Part shown: positions 1-6,436 of the stretch, piece by piece
Layout: every line of letters begins with the position of its first letter
How positions within the stretch are numbered: the first letter of the stretch is position 1
Origin: Burkholderiaceae bacterium
GTDB lineage: Bacteria; Pseudomonadota; Gammaproteobacteria; Burkholderiales; Burkholderiaceae_D
Length of the DNA: 9,117 nucleotides
NCBI GenBank assembly: GCA_014379395.1
Contig: JACMLV010000733.1
Location: 1 to 9,117 of the forward strand
Reading direction: 5' to 3'
Made by a program: the position numbers and the translations under genes
Notes under the pieces: generated by a model
Told to the model about the DNA's origin: nothing
Databases searched by the model: none
The model's input: only the letters and a program-made list of their open reading frames with translations

Positions 1-115
1 CGACTTATAAAAATAGCGGATTTTTCGCCGAGACAAGGAAAAAACCGCAGCAATACCGAGGTATTGCGAGGATTTTTGACGCAGTATCGGCGGAAAAGAC
101 GCATTTTTATGTCGC
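1..115. repeat. Long imperfect palindrome, MITE/REP-like element, left end at window edge
   Basis: The two halves are imperfect inverted copies of each other. The outer ends CGAC..ATAAAAAT (1-14) and ATTTTTATGTCG (103-114) pair. Further in, TTTTTCGCCGA (21-31) faces TCGGCGGAAAA (88-98). The centre is a perfect 8-bp stem, GCAATACC (50-57) and GGTATTGC (60-67), around a GA loop. The whole unit could fold into one cruciform or RNA hairpin. It encodes no convincing protein. It begins 21 bases past the stop codon of the oxygenase gene. Read on the minus strand, the central stem is followed by TGCGG and six T's, so it may also act as a terminator for that gene. A non-autonomous mobile or dispersed palindromic repeat is inferred from structure only; copy number cannot be judged here. 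The left border may lie one or more bases outside the window. Confidence 0.6.
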
Positions 116-135
116 AAGAAGAGCGCAACACTACA

Positions 136-1053
136 CTAGAGTCCGGCCGACGGCTTATAGCCGCGGAATGTCTTCTTTCCCCAAACCAAGCCGCGGCCGC
201 ACCAGTACTTCACACCATCGATCAGGGTGGTTCCACCCGCATCGCGCGGCGACAAGCCTAGCCTGCGAAGAAACCAGTTCCACGCATGCACGTTGGCGAC
301 AAAACGCGTCTGGTCAGTGTAGAAGACCACGCCAATCGACACGCAGACACCATCGCCCCGCCTGGTCCAGCCGGGTTCGCTCCGCGTCGCGTGCGGCGAA
401 GTGGAGGGAAAATACACCCCTTCGCCAGGACCGACATCGAATTCGCAGCCGCGTTCGATGTCACCATCCTTCAGCCTGACGTTTTCGAGGGAACCGTACA
501 AAATAAACCGATCCACATCGGCCGCCTCGACCACTTCCCGGTCGGTGTGGCTCCAGACGTTGATGGACTTTCGGCCTTTGATCTGCAGCCAAAAGTTATT
601 TTCTCGGTCTATGTGAAAGGGCGTCACCGAGGGCGGTGCCGAAATGAAGATGAACCCTCCCACGTTGAATATTCCGGACTGCTCGCCCTCGATGAGGGGC
701 CGAAAGCTGTCCGTCACCTCATCAAGGAATTTCTTATAGGCCGGATGCGTCTCGACGTGGTACAGAGCCACCCATGAGCCGGGCTCCTCGATGCGACCGA
801 ACACCTCCTCGATGTCGCGGCCTTCAGGATGGTGGGACCGATGAAAAAAAGGCGTTGTCTGCGTACCACCGGGAGCCATGAAACGGCATTGCTGGGTCGC
901 CCGAAGTTCCTTGGCAAGCTTGGCCAGTTCTGGAAGCTGCATCAGGGGATGCTCATGGAAATTGTGGCGGATTGCCGAGATGCGCTGGGTGGAGAATGTT
1001 TCCGAATCGACGGGAAGGATCCGGAAACCCATAGGATGATTCGATAGCGCCAT
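136..1053 (-). CDS. Cupin-like/JmjC-type putative Fe(II)/2-oxoglutarate-dependent oxygenase
   Basis: A 305-residue soluble protein with no signal peptide or membrane segment. The region of residues 130-250 resembles the double-stranded beta-helix core of JmjC/cupin-8 proteins. The HxD iron motif is His147-Ile-Asp149, the likely distal histidine is His221 (PHAT), and Lys159 or Lys162 just after the HxD could bind 2-oxoglutarate. Family members hydroxylate protein side chains or small molecules; the substrate here is unknown. The ATG at 1053 is preceded by GGGAG about 7 bases upstream, which supports this start. The gene stands alone, between the palindrome at 1-115 and a gap of about 260 bases. 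Codon choice is less GC-biased than in eno, kdsA or pyrG and includes rare ATA isoleucine codons (residues 128 and 148), which hints at transfer or weak codon selection. Family assignment is fairly sure; the biological role is not. Confidence 0.75.
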   Translation of the reverse strand: MALSNHPMGFRILPVDSETFSTQRISAIRHNFHEHPLMQLPELAKLAKELRATQQCRFMAPGGTQTTPFFHRSHHPEGRDIEEVFGRIEEPGSWVALYHVETHPAYKKFLDEVTDSFRPLIEGEQSGIFNVGGFIFISAPPSVTPFHIDRENNFWLQIKGRKSINVWSHTDREVVEAADVDRFILYGSLENVRLKDGDIERGCEFDVGPGEGVYFPSTSPHATRSEPGWTRRGDGVCVSIGVVFYTDQTRFVANVHAWNWFLRRLGLSPRDAGGTTLIDGVKYWCGRGLVWGKKTFRGYKPSAGL

Positions 1054-1312
1054 TAATATCTCCCGAAAAATTCGCGCGCTATCCGCTCAATGACAGGGTT
1101 CCAATAAGCCATGAAGCGGAAGGACGTCGACACGATCCGATAATATTACCGGCCGGAAATTTATCGCCTTGGATTGAACGCAAGCATCTTCATCGGCGGC
1201 AGCGGAACTCAGGCCGCGAGGCGCCGGATACGCGCCGGCGCAATATTTTTTCCACGGCGAGCAGCGAAAGCCTTAGACAACATGGCGCAGCATTTCAAGA
1301 GGGGGACTTGCA
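1054..1312. other. Gene-free interval between ftsB and the oxygenase gene
   Basis: No open frame with a plausible start and ribosome site is seen on either strand. The interval must hold the leader, and probably the promoter, of the minus-strand oxygenase gene. The AT-rich patch TAATATTA (1141-1148, its own near-palindrome) could include a -10 element, but no good -35 partner stands 16-18 bases upstream. It also contains a GC-rich hairpin followed by T's (1221-1251) and one arm of an inverted repeat that reaches the ftsB stop codon (1269-1276 with 1313-1320). Confidence 0.5.
1221..1251 (+). terminator. Possible plus-strand intrinsic terminator-like hairpin
   Basis: GCGCCGG (1221-1227) pairs perfectly with CCGGCGC (1235-1241) around a 7-base loop and is followed by AATATTTTTT. 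That is the form of an intrinsic terminator read left to right. No plus-strand gene precedes it, so it could only stop antisense transcription coming from the oxygenase region toward ftsB. In the minus direction the stem has no T tract after it. It may be chance structure in GC-rich DNA. Confidence 0.35.
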
Positions 1313-1320
1313 CTAAGGCT
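1269..1320 (-). repeat. 8-bp inverted repeat spanning the ftsB stop codon
   Basis: AGCCTTAG (1269-1276) and CTAAGGCT (1313-1320) are perfect complements 36 bases apart. The second arm contains the ftsB stop codon. In the minus-strand transcript the stem would close just after ftsB, with a small inner CAAG/CTTG stem and only a short TTT after it. It could be a weak factor-dependent end site or a 3' stabilising stem for the pyrG-kdsA-eno-ftsB message. Confidence 0.3.
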
Positions 1321-1648
1321 GAGGCGCCTTGGCGGCCGTTGTAGGTGCGGCGACGGTGGCGGGAGCGACGCCCTGCCCCTTGCCGACGATCTGCACGAAG
1401 ATTTCGTTTTGCTTGACCATGCCCAGCTCGAAGCGGGCGCGTTCTTCGACCGCGCCGGTGCCGTCCTTCAGATCGCGCACTTCGGAGTCGAGTTTGTCGT
1501 TTCTAGCTTTTAATTCTTTGTTCTTCTTCTGCGCCTGTTCGACCTGGGCTTCCATGTCGGCCACGCGCAACCATCCCCCCTTGCCTATCCACAGCGGAAA
1601 TTGGATCAGCAGCAAGAGCGCGGTCAGGGCGAGCGTGATGAGGCGCAT
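1313..1648 (-). CDS. ftsB: Cell division protein FtsB
   Basis: A small bitopic inner-membrane protein of the FtsQLB complex, which joins FtsQ and FtsL at the septum and relays the activation signal to septal peptidoglycan synthesis. With the ATG at 1648 the protein has 111 residues (103 in E. coli). The short N-terminus MR runs straight into a hydrophobic segment (about residues 3-21). A heptad-like charged coiled coil follows (about 32-62, rich in E, K, Q and N), then the family signature around AVEERARFELGMVK (66-79) and NEIFVQI (81-87). The tail is rich in Ala, Pro and Thr and looks disordered. A GTG at 1660 would add four residues (MFLL); I chose the ATG because FtsB proteins usually begin right before the membrane helix. 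Neither start has a clear Shine-Dalgarno sequence. The gene starts 41 bases after eno and is the last gene of the cluster. Confidence 0.9.
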   Translation of the reverse strand: MRLITLALTALLLLIQFPLWIGKGGWLRVADMEAQVEQAQKKNKELKARNDKLDSEVRDLKDGTGAVEERARFELGMVKQNEIFVQIVGKGQGVAPATVAAPTTAAKAPQP

Positions 1649-1659
1649 AAGAAGGAACA

Positions 1660-1680
1660 CCGGCCGCGGGGAGCGGCCGG
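1660..1680 (-). promoter_or_regulatory. GC-rich hairpin between eno and ftsB
   Basis: CCGGCCGC (1660-1667) and GCGGCCGG (1673-1680) form a perfect 8-bp stem with a 5-base loop. In the minus-strand transcript it lies between the eno stop and the ftsB start, 11 bases before the ATG at 1648 and touching the alternative GTG. There is no T tract long enough for a normal intrinsic terminator (TGTTCCTTCTT follows). It could protect the upstream eno message from 3' decay, partly end transcription, or limit ftsB translation. The structure is seen; the role is inferred. Confidence 0.45.
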
Positions 1681-1689
1681 CTCAACCGA

Positions 1690-2973
<1,284 letters not shown>

Positions 2974-3057
2974 GTAGATCTCCAAAAGTTAGAAGCGAAA
3001 CTGGTCTGCCGGGCGCGTCAGCGGCGCGGCATCGAATAACAGGCGACGATTGTGCCG

Positions 3058-3096
3058 CCCGCGTTGCGGGAATGCCCGGCAGGCTTAGCGCCGGGC
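3058..3096 (-). promoter_or_regulatory. Two hairpins in the kdsA-eno intergenic gap
   Basis: In the 141-base gap (2974-3114), GCCCGGC (3074-3080) pairs with GCCGGGC (3090-3096) around a 9-base loop. CCCGC (3058-3062) pairs with GCGGG (3066-3070) around a 3-base loop. On the minus strand they come in tandem 18 bases after the kdsA stop, and neither is followed by a T run. They may act as 3' stabilisers for pyrG-kdsA mRNA, processing sites or weak attenuators between kdsA and the highly expressed eno. I see no convincing promoter in the rest of the gap. Confidence 0.35.
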
Positions 3097-3114
3097 GGAC
3101 TCCGGTTTGCGGTG

Positions 3115-3969
3115 TTAGCTGAAGCTGGTTTCGAGGAAGCCGGCGCGCTTGGTCGCGCGGTCGAGTTCGATCAGGGTGGACAGCAATTCCTTCATGCGGC
3201 CGAGCGGCACCGCGTTCGGGCCATCCGACAGCGCGTTGGCCGGGTCGGGATGGGTTTCCATGAACAGGCCGGCGACGCCGACGGCGACCGCCGCGCGCGC
3301 CAGCACCGGCACGAATTCGCGCTGGCCGCCCGACGAGGTGCCCTGCCCGCCCGGCAACTGCACCGAGTGGGTGGCGTCGAAAACGATCGGGCAATTGCTC
3401 TCGCGCATGATGGCCAGCGAGCGCATGTCGGAAATCAGGTTGTTGTAGCCGAACGAGACGCCGCGTTCGCAGGCCATGAAGTTGTCTTCAGGCAGGCCCT
3501 TGGCGCGGGCGGCCGCGCGCGCCTTGTCGATCACGTTCTTCATGTCGCCGGGCGCGAGGAACTGGCCCTTCTTGATGTTGACCGGCAGGCCGGACTGGGC
3601 GCAGGCGCTGATGAAGTCGGTCTGGCGGCACAGGAAGGCCGGCGTTTGCAGCACGTCGACGACGGCGGCGACGGCGGCGATCTCCTCGACCGAGTGGATG
3701 TCGGTCAGGACCGGCACTTGCAGCTCGCGCTTGACGTCGGCCAGGATTTCGAGGCCCTTGTCCATGCCCGGACCGCGGTAGGACGTGCCCGACGAACGGT
3801 TGGCCTTGTCGAACGAGGATTTGTAGATGAACGGGATGCCGAGTTCGGCCGTCATCTCCTTCAAGGCGCCGGCCGTGTCGAACGCCATCTGGCGCGACTC
3901 GATCACGCAGGTGCCGGCGATCAGGAAGAACGGCTGGTCGAGGCCGACGTCGAATCCGCATAACTTCAT
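3115..3969 (-). CDS. kdsA: 3-deoxy-8-phosphooctulonate (KDO-8-phosphate) synthase, metal-dependent type
   Basis: Cytoplasmic enzyme condensing phosphoenolpyruvate with D-arabinose-5-phosphate to KDO-8-phosphate, the committed step to the inner-core KDO of lipopolysaccharide. Its 284 residues match the family. Motifs in order: IAGTCVIES (17-25), KSSFDKANRSS (50-60), TDIH (89-92), CRQTDF (114-119), NIKKGQF (131-137), DATHSVQLPGG (198-208), ETHPDP (238-243) and ALSDG (246-250). Cys21, His201, Glu238 and Asp249 match the four metal ligands of the metal-dependent class (Aquifex type), whereas E. coli-type enzymes have Asn in place of the cysteine. This copy is therefore probably metal-dependent. 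Its ATG overlaps the pyrG stop (ATGA, 3966-3969), so translation is probably coupled to pyrG. The pairing makes sense because CTP is used by KdsB to activate KDO. Confidence 0.97.
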   Translation of the reverse strand: MKLCGFDVGLDQPFFLIAGTCVIESRQMAFDTAGALKEMTAELGIPFIYKSSFDKANRSSGTSYRGPGMDKGLEILADVKRELQVPVLTDIHSVEEIAAVAAVVDVLQTPAFLCRQTDFISACAQSGLPVNIKKGQFLAPGDMKNVIDKARAAARAKGLPEDNFMACERGVSFGYNNLISDMRSLAIMRESNCPIVFDATHSVQLPGGQGTSSGGQREFVPVLARAAVAVGVAGLFMETHPDPANALSDGPNAVPLGRMKELLSTLIELDRATKRAGFLETSFS

Positions 3970-5663
3970 GCCGCGTCCCCTTGCAAATCGGCGGCGGCGA
4001 CCTGGTGCAGGCGGGCCGGCTTGTGGCCGGCGGCCTGGTGCGCCAGGGCCGCCTTCACGAACGAGATGAACAGCGGGTGGCCGGTGCGCGGGGTCGACTT
4101 GAACTCAGGGTGGTATTGCACGCCCATGTACCAAGGGTGCGAATTGGCGCCGCTGCGCGGCAACTCCATGATTTCGCACAGGTCTTCGCTCGGCGTGCGC
4201 GCCGAGACCACCATGCCGGCCTCTTCGACGCGGGTCAGGTAGTGGTTGTTGGCCTCGTAGCGGTGGCGGTGGCGCTCGGTGACCACGCTGCCGTAGATCT
4301 CGGCGGCCAGCGTGTCGGGCTTGACGGCGCAGGTCTGCGCGCCCAGGCGCATGGTGCCGCCCAGGTCAGAGTTCTCGTCGCGCTGCTCGACCTTGCCGTC
4401 GTGGTTTTGCCACTCGTTGATCAGGGCCACCACCGGCTGGTCGGTGCCGAGGTCGAACTCGGTCGAATTGGCGTTGGCCAGACCGGCCTTGTTGCGCGCG
4501 TATTCGATCAGGGCGACCTGCATGCCCAGGCAGATGCCGAGGTAGGGGATCTTGTTTTCGCGGGCGAAGCGGGCGGCGGCGATCTTGCCTTCCACGCCGC
4601 GCTTGCCGAAGCCGCCCGGCACCAGGATCGCGTCGAAGCGCGCCAGGCCGTCGCAGCCGATGGTCTCGATCTCCTCCGAGTCGATGTACTCGATGTTGAC
4701 CTTGCTTTCGGTGTGGATGCCGGCGTGGCGCAGCGCCTCGGTGAGCGACTTGTAGGACTCGGTCAGCTCGACGTACTTGCCGACCATGCCGATCGTCACT
4801 TCCGCCTTCGGATGCTCGAGCGCGTAGATCAGCTTGGTCCACATCGACAGGTCGGCCGGCGCCGGATTCAGGTCGAGCGCCTCGCAGATGATGGCGTCGA
4901 GGCCCTGGTCGTGCAGCATCTGCGGCACTTTATAGATGGTGTCGGCGTCCCAGACGGAAATCACGGCCTGCTCTTCGACGTTGGAGAACAGCGAGATCTT
5001 GGCGCGCTCGTCGGCCGGGATTTCGCGGTCGGCGCGGCACAACAGCGCGTTCGGCGAGATGCCGATCTCGCGCAGCTTTTGCACGCTGTGCTGGGTCGGC
5101 TTGGTTTTCAGTTCACCGGCCGACTGCAGGTAGGGCACCAGGGTCAGGTGGACGAAGGCGGACGACTTGCGCCCGGCGCGCAGGCTCAGCTGGCGGGCCG
5201 CCTCGAGGAACGGCAGCGACTCGATGTCGCCGACGGTGCCGCCGATTTCGACCAGCGCCACGTCGAAGCCTTCGGCGCCGCGGTAGATGTAGTCCTGGAT
5301 TTCATTGGTGATGTGCGGGATCACCTGCACCGTCTTGCCGAGGTACTCGCCGCGGCGCTCCTTGCGGATCACCGATTCGTAGATCTGGCCGGTGGTGAAG
5401 TTGTTCACCTTTTTCATGCGGGTCGAGATGAAGCGCTCGTAGTGGCCGAGGTCGAGGTCGGTTTCCGCCCCGTCGTCGGTGACGAACACTTCGCCGTGCT
5501 GCATGGGGCTCATCGTGCCCGGATCGACGTTGATGTACGGATCGAGCTTGAGCATGGTGACTTTGAGGCCGCGCGATTCGAGGATGGCGGCGAGCGATGC
5601 GGCGGCGATTCCCTTACCAAGGGAAGAGACGACACCGCCGGTGACGAAGACAAATTTGGTCAT
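3966..5663 (-). CDS. pyrG: CTP synthase (glutamine-hydrolysing)
   Basis: Cytoplasmic enzyme that aminates UTP to CTP with ATP and glutamine, the last step of pyrimidine nucleotide synthesis. The synthetase domain (about 1-268) has the P-loop-like VTGGVVSSLGKG (7-18), DPYINVDPGTM (41-51) and the EIGGTVGDIES stretch (139-149). The C-terminal class I glutamine amidotransferase domain (about 290-540) has the oxyanion region LVPGGFG (347-353), nucleophile Cys378 in GICLGMQ, and His518 and Glu520 in YHPEF. All catalytic residues are intact. At 565 residues it is about 20 longer than E. coli PyrG; the extra is a polar, Ala/His-rich tail (about 542-565). The ATG at 5663 is fixed by the conserved TKFVFVTGG N-terminus, although no Shine-Dalgarno is seen before it. 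It is the first gene of the cluster and overlaps kdsA by 4 nt. A TATAAT box lies 37 bases upstream. Confidence 0.98.
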   Translation of the reverse strand: MTKFVFVTGGVVSSLGKGIAAASLAAILESRGLKVTMLKLDPYINVDPGTMSPMQHGEVFVTDDGAETDLDLGHYERFISTRMKKVNNFTTGQIYESVIRKERRGEYLGKTVQVIPHITNEIQDYIYRGAEGFDVALVEIGGTVGDIESLPFLEAARQLSLRAGRKSSAFVHLTLVPYLQSAGELKTKPTQHSVQKLREIGISPNALLCRADREIPADERAKISLFSNVEEQAVISVWDADTIYKVPQMLHDQGLDAIICEALDLNPAPADLSMWTKLIYALEHPKAEVTIGMVGKYVELTESYKSLTEALRHAGIHTESKVNIEYIDSEEIETIGCDGLARFDAILVPGGFGKRGVEGKIAAARFARENKIPYLGICLGMQVALIEYARNKAGLANANSTEFDLGTDQPVVALINEWQNHDGKVEQRDENSDLGGTMRLGAQTCAVKPDTLAAEIYGSVVTERHRHRYEANNHYLTRVEEAGMVVSARTPSEDLCEIMELPRSGANSHPWYMGVQYHPEFKSTPRTGHPLFISFVKAALAHQAAGHKPARLHQVAAADLQGDAA

Positions 5664-5671
5664 TGCAGATG

Positions 5672-5685
5672 GTGCCGAACGGCAC
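5672..5685 (-). promoter_or_regulatory. Leader hairpin in front of pyrG
   Basis: GTGCCG (5672-5677) and CGGCAC (5680-5685) form a perfect 6-bp stem with a 2-base loop. It overlaps a second palindrome, GCACGTGC (5682-5689). In the transcript the stem ends 8 bases before the pyrG ATG, in the place where a Shine-Dalgarno would normally be, and no such site is visible. With the predicted start point the leader is only about 30 bases long, so this hairpin fills much of it. Control of pyrG translation or initiation by this stem is inference. Confidence 0.45.
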
Positions 5686-5690
5686 GTGCG

Positions 5691-5837
5691 GGAAATTGAA
5701 ATTATATACTAAAGCCCGGCCCAATTTCCCATCCGTGTAGGAAAAATCCGTCAAACGACGCCAAAAACGGCGCCGCGCGCGGCCTACGCGCCCCATCGTC
5801 CCGGGGCCGGCAATTTCCCGCCGCGCGGCCAATTTCC
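5691..5837. repeat. Four copies of CAATTTCC in the pyrG/PRC-barrel divergent region
   Basis: The 8-mer CAATTTCC occurs on the plus strand at 5722-5729, 5811-5818 and 5830-5837, and on the minus strand at 5691-5698. The minus-strand copy and the 5811 copy share 11 bases, CAATTTCCCGC. The minus copy covers the predicted pyrG start point, one plus copy covers the expected pyrG -35 position, and the last plus copy ends three bases before a TTGACA. This arrangement would suit binding sites for a regulator acting on both divergent promoters. No regulator is known to me for this motif. Confidence 0.45.
5701..5706 (-). promoter_or_regulatory. -10 element of the pyrG promoter
   Basis: Read on the minus strand these six bases are TATAAT, a perfect sigma-70 -10 box in an otherwise GC-rich region. 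Transcription would start near 5693-5697, giving a leader of about 30 bases before the pyrG ATG. No good -35 hexamer lies 16-18 bases upstream (about 5723-5729, GGAAAT/GGGAAA), so the promoter may need an activator. It probably drives pyrG and kdsA, and perhaps eno and ftsB. Confidence 0.6.
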
Positions 5838-5840
5838 GCT

Positions 5841-5853
5841 TTGACATATATGT
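5841..5853 (+). promoter_or_regulatory. TTGACA and ATATAT palindrome upstream of the PRC-barrel gene
   Basis: TTGACA (5841-5846) is a consensus -35 hexamer on the plus strand. It is fused to the perfect 10-base palindrome ACATATATGT (5844-5853). No acceptable -10 is found 16-18 bases further on (the bases there are ACAGAT). The region is the only AT-rich patch near the gene start and is probably part of its promoter or an operator, but the promoter is not resolved. Confidence 0.3.
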
Positions 5854-5904
5854 GAGGCAACGAACAGATGGAAGCGTTTCCGGGGTTCATGCTGGAGTTT
5901 TCCC

Positions 5905-5910
5905 AGGAGG
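5905..5910 (+). promoter_or_regulatory. Strong ribosome binding site of the PRC-barrel gene
   Basis: AGGAGG lies five bases before the ATG at 5916. It fixes the start there and not at the in-frame ATG at 5868, which would place this site inside the coding region. It is the strongest Shine-Dalgarno in the window and suggests high translation. Confidence 0.85.
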
Positions 5911-5915
5911 TCAAA

Positions 5916-6326
5916 ATGAGCTACGAAGAACGCGATGCCTATGGCATGTATGTGAACAACGGCAACAAGGGTCCCGGCCCGGAACTGATGGGCGCCGACA
6001 CGCTGATCGGCGACCATGTGCACAACCTGCAAGATGAACACATCGGCGAAATCAAGGAGATCATGCTCGACATGCGCACCGGCAAAATCGCCTATGCGGT
6101 GATGTCCTACGGCGGCGTGTTTACCATCGGCGAGAAACTGTTCGCCGTGCCCTGGGAGGCGCTCACGCTCGACACGCGCAACAAGCGCTTCACCTTGAAC
6201 ATCGACAAGGAGCGCATCGAGAAGGCGCCCGGCTTTGACGCCGACGACTGGCCGAACATGGCCAACCAGGCCTGGGCCACCCAGATCCACAACTATTACG
6301 ACACCGACAACAGCGCCTCGCACTGA
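5916..6326 (+). CDS. PRC-barrel domain protein
   Basis: A 136-residue acidic, soluble protein with no signal peptide or membrane segment. A PRC-barrel domain, the small beta-barrel also found in RimM and in photosynthetic reaction centre subunit H, covers about residues 26-100: GADTLIGDHVHN (26-37), then HIGEIKEIMLDMRTGKIAYAVMSYGG (42-67) and the FAVPWEAL strand (76-83). The C-terminal part has EKAPGFDADDWPNMA (102-116) and an aromatic end (W120, Y127, Y128). Stand-alone PRC-barrel proteins of this type are common in Burkholderiales and are often annotated as stress- or photosystem-related, but their biochemical role is not established. The start at 5916 is set by AGGAGG five bases upstream. 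The gene is monocistronic: divergent from pyrG and closed by a strong terminator 45 bases after its stop. The good ribosome site and terminator suggest strong expression. Confidence 0.9.
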   Translation: MSYEERDAYGMYVNNGNKGPGPELMGADTLIGDHVHNLQDEHIGEIKEIMLDMRTGKIAYAVMSYGGVFTIGEKLFAVPWEALTLDTRNKRFTLNIDKERIEKAPGFDADDWPNMANQAWATQIHNYYDTDNSASH

Positions 6327-6370
6327 GGCCGGCCCGCGCGCCGAGCACTCCGATTGAAAACCTGTTGACG

Positions 6371-6411
6371 GCGCGCGTCCCGAGCCCTGCTCGGGACGCG
6401 CGCTTTTTTTT
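6371..6411 (+). terminator. Strong intrinsic terminator after the PRC-barrel gene
   Basis: A perfect 15-bp stem, GCGCGCGTCCCGAGC (6371-6385) with its complement at 6389-6403, has a 3-base loop and is followed at once by eight T's (6404-6411). It ends the PRC-barrel transcript. From the minus side the MFS transcript meets the A run first and then the same stem, but without a T tract after it, so it would be weaker in that direction. Confidence 0.95.
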
Positions 6412-6436
6412 CGTGATTTGGCGGCGGGCGCCGTGC

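Noticed and set aside
1..115. CRISPR repeat or tRNA-like gene
   Set aside because: There are no regularly spaced direct repeats and no cloverleaf or anticodon arm; the structure is one long hairpin.
64..777. Several plus-strand open frames opposite the oxygenase gene
   Set aside because: All are short, overlap one another, lack convincing ribosome sites and give products without domain features. The minus-strand oxygenase explains the region.
3981..5699. Open frame of 572 codons on the plus strand opposite pyrG
   Set aside because: It is an antisense shadow of a highly conserved gene; the translation is repetitive and rich in Val, Asp, Gly and Arg, with no recognisable domain.
5868..5915. 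Upstream in-frame start for the PRC-barrel protein (ATG at 5868, 16 extra residues)
   Set aside because: The AGGAGG at 5905-5910 sits perfectly for the ATG at 5916, and the extra residues do not belong to the domain.
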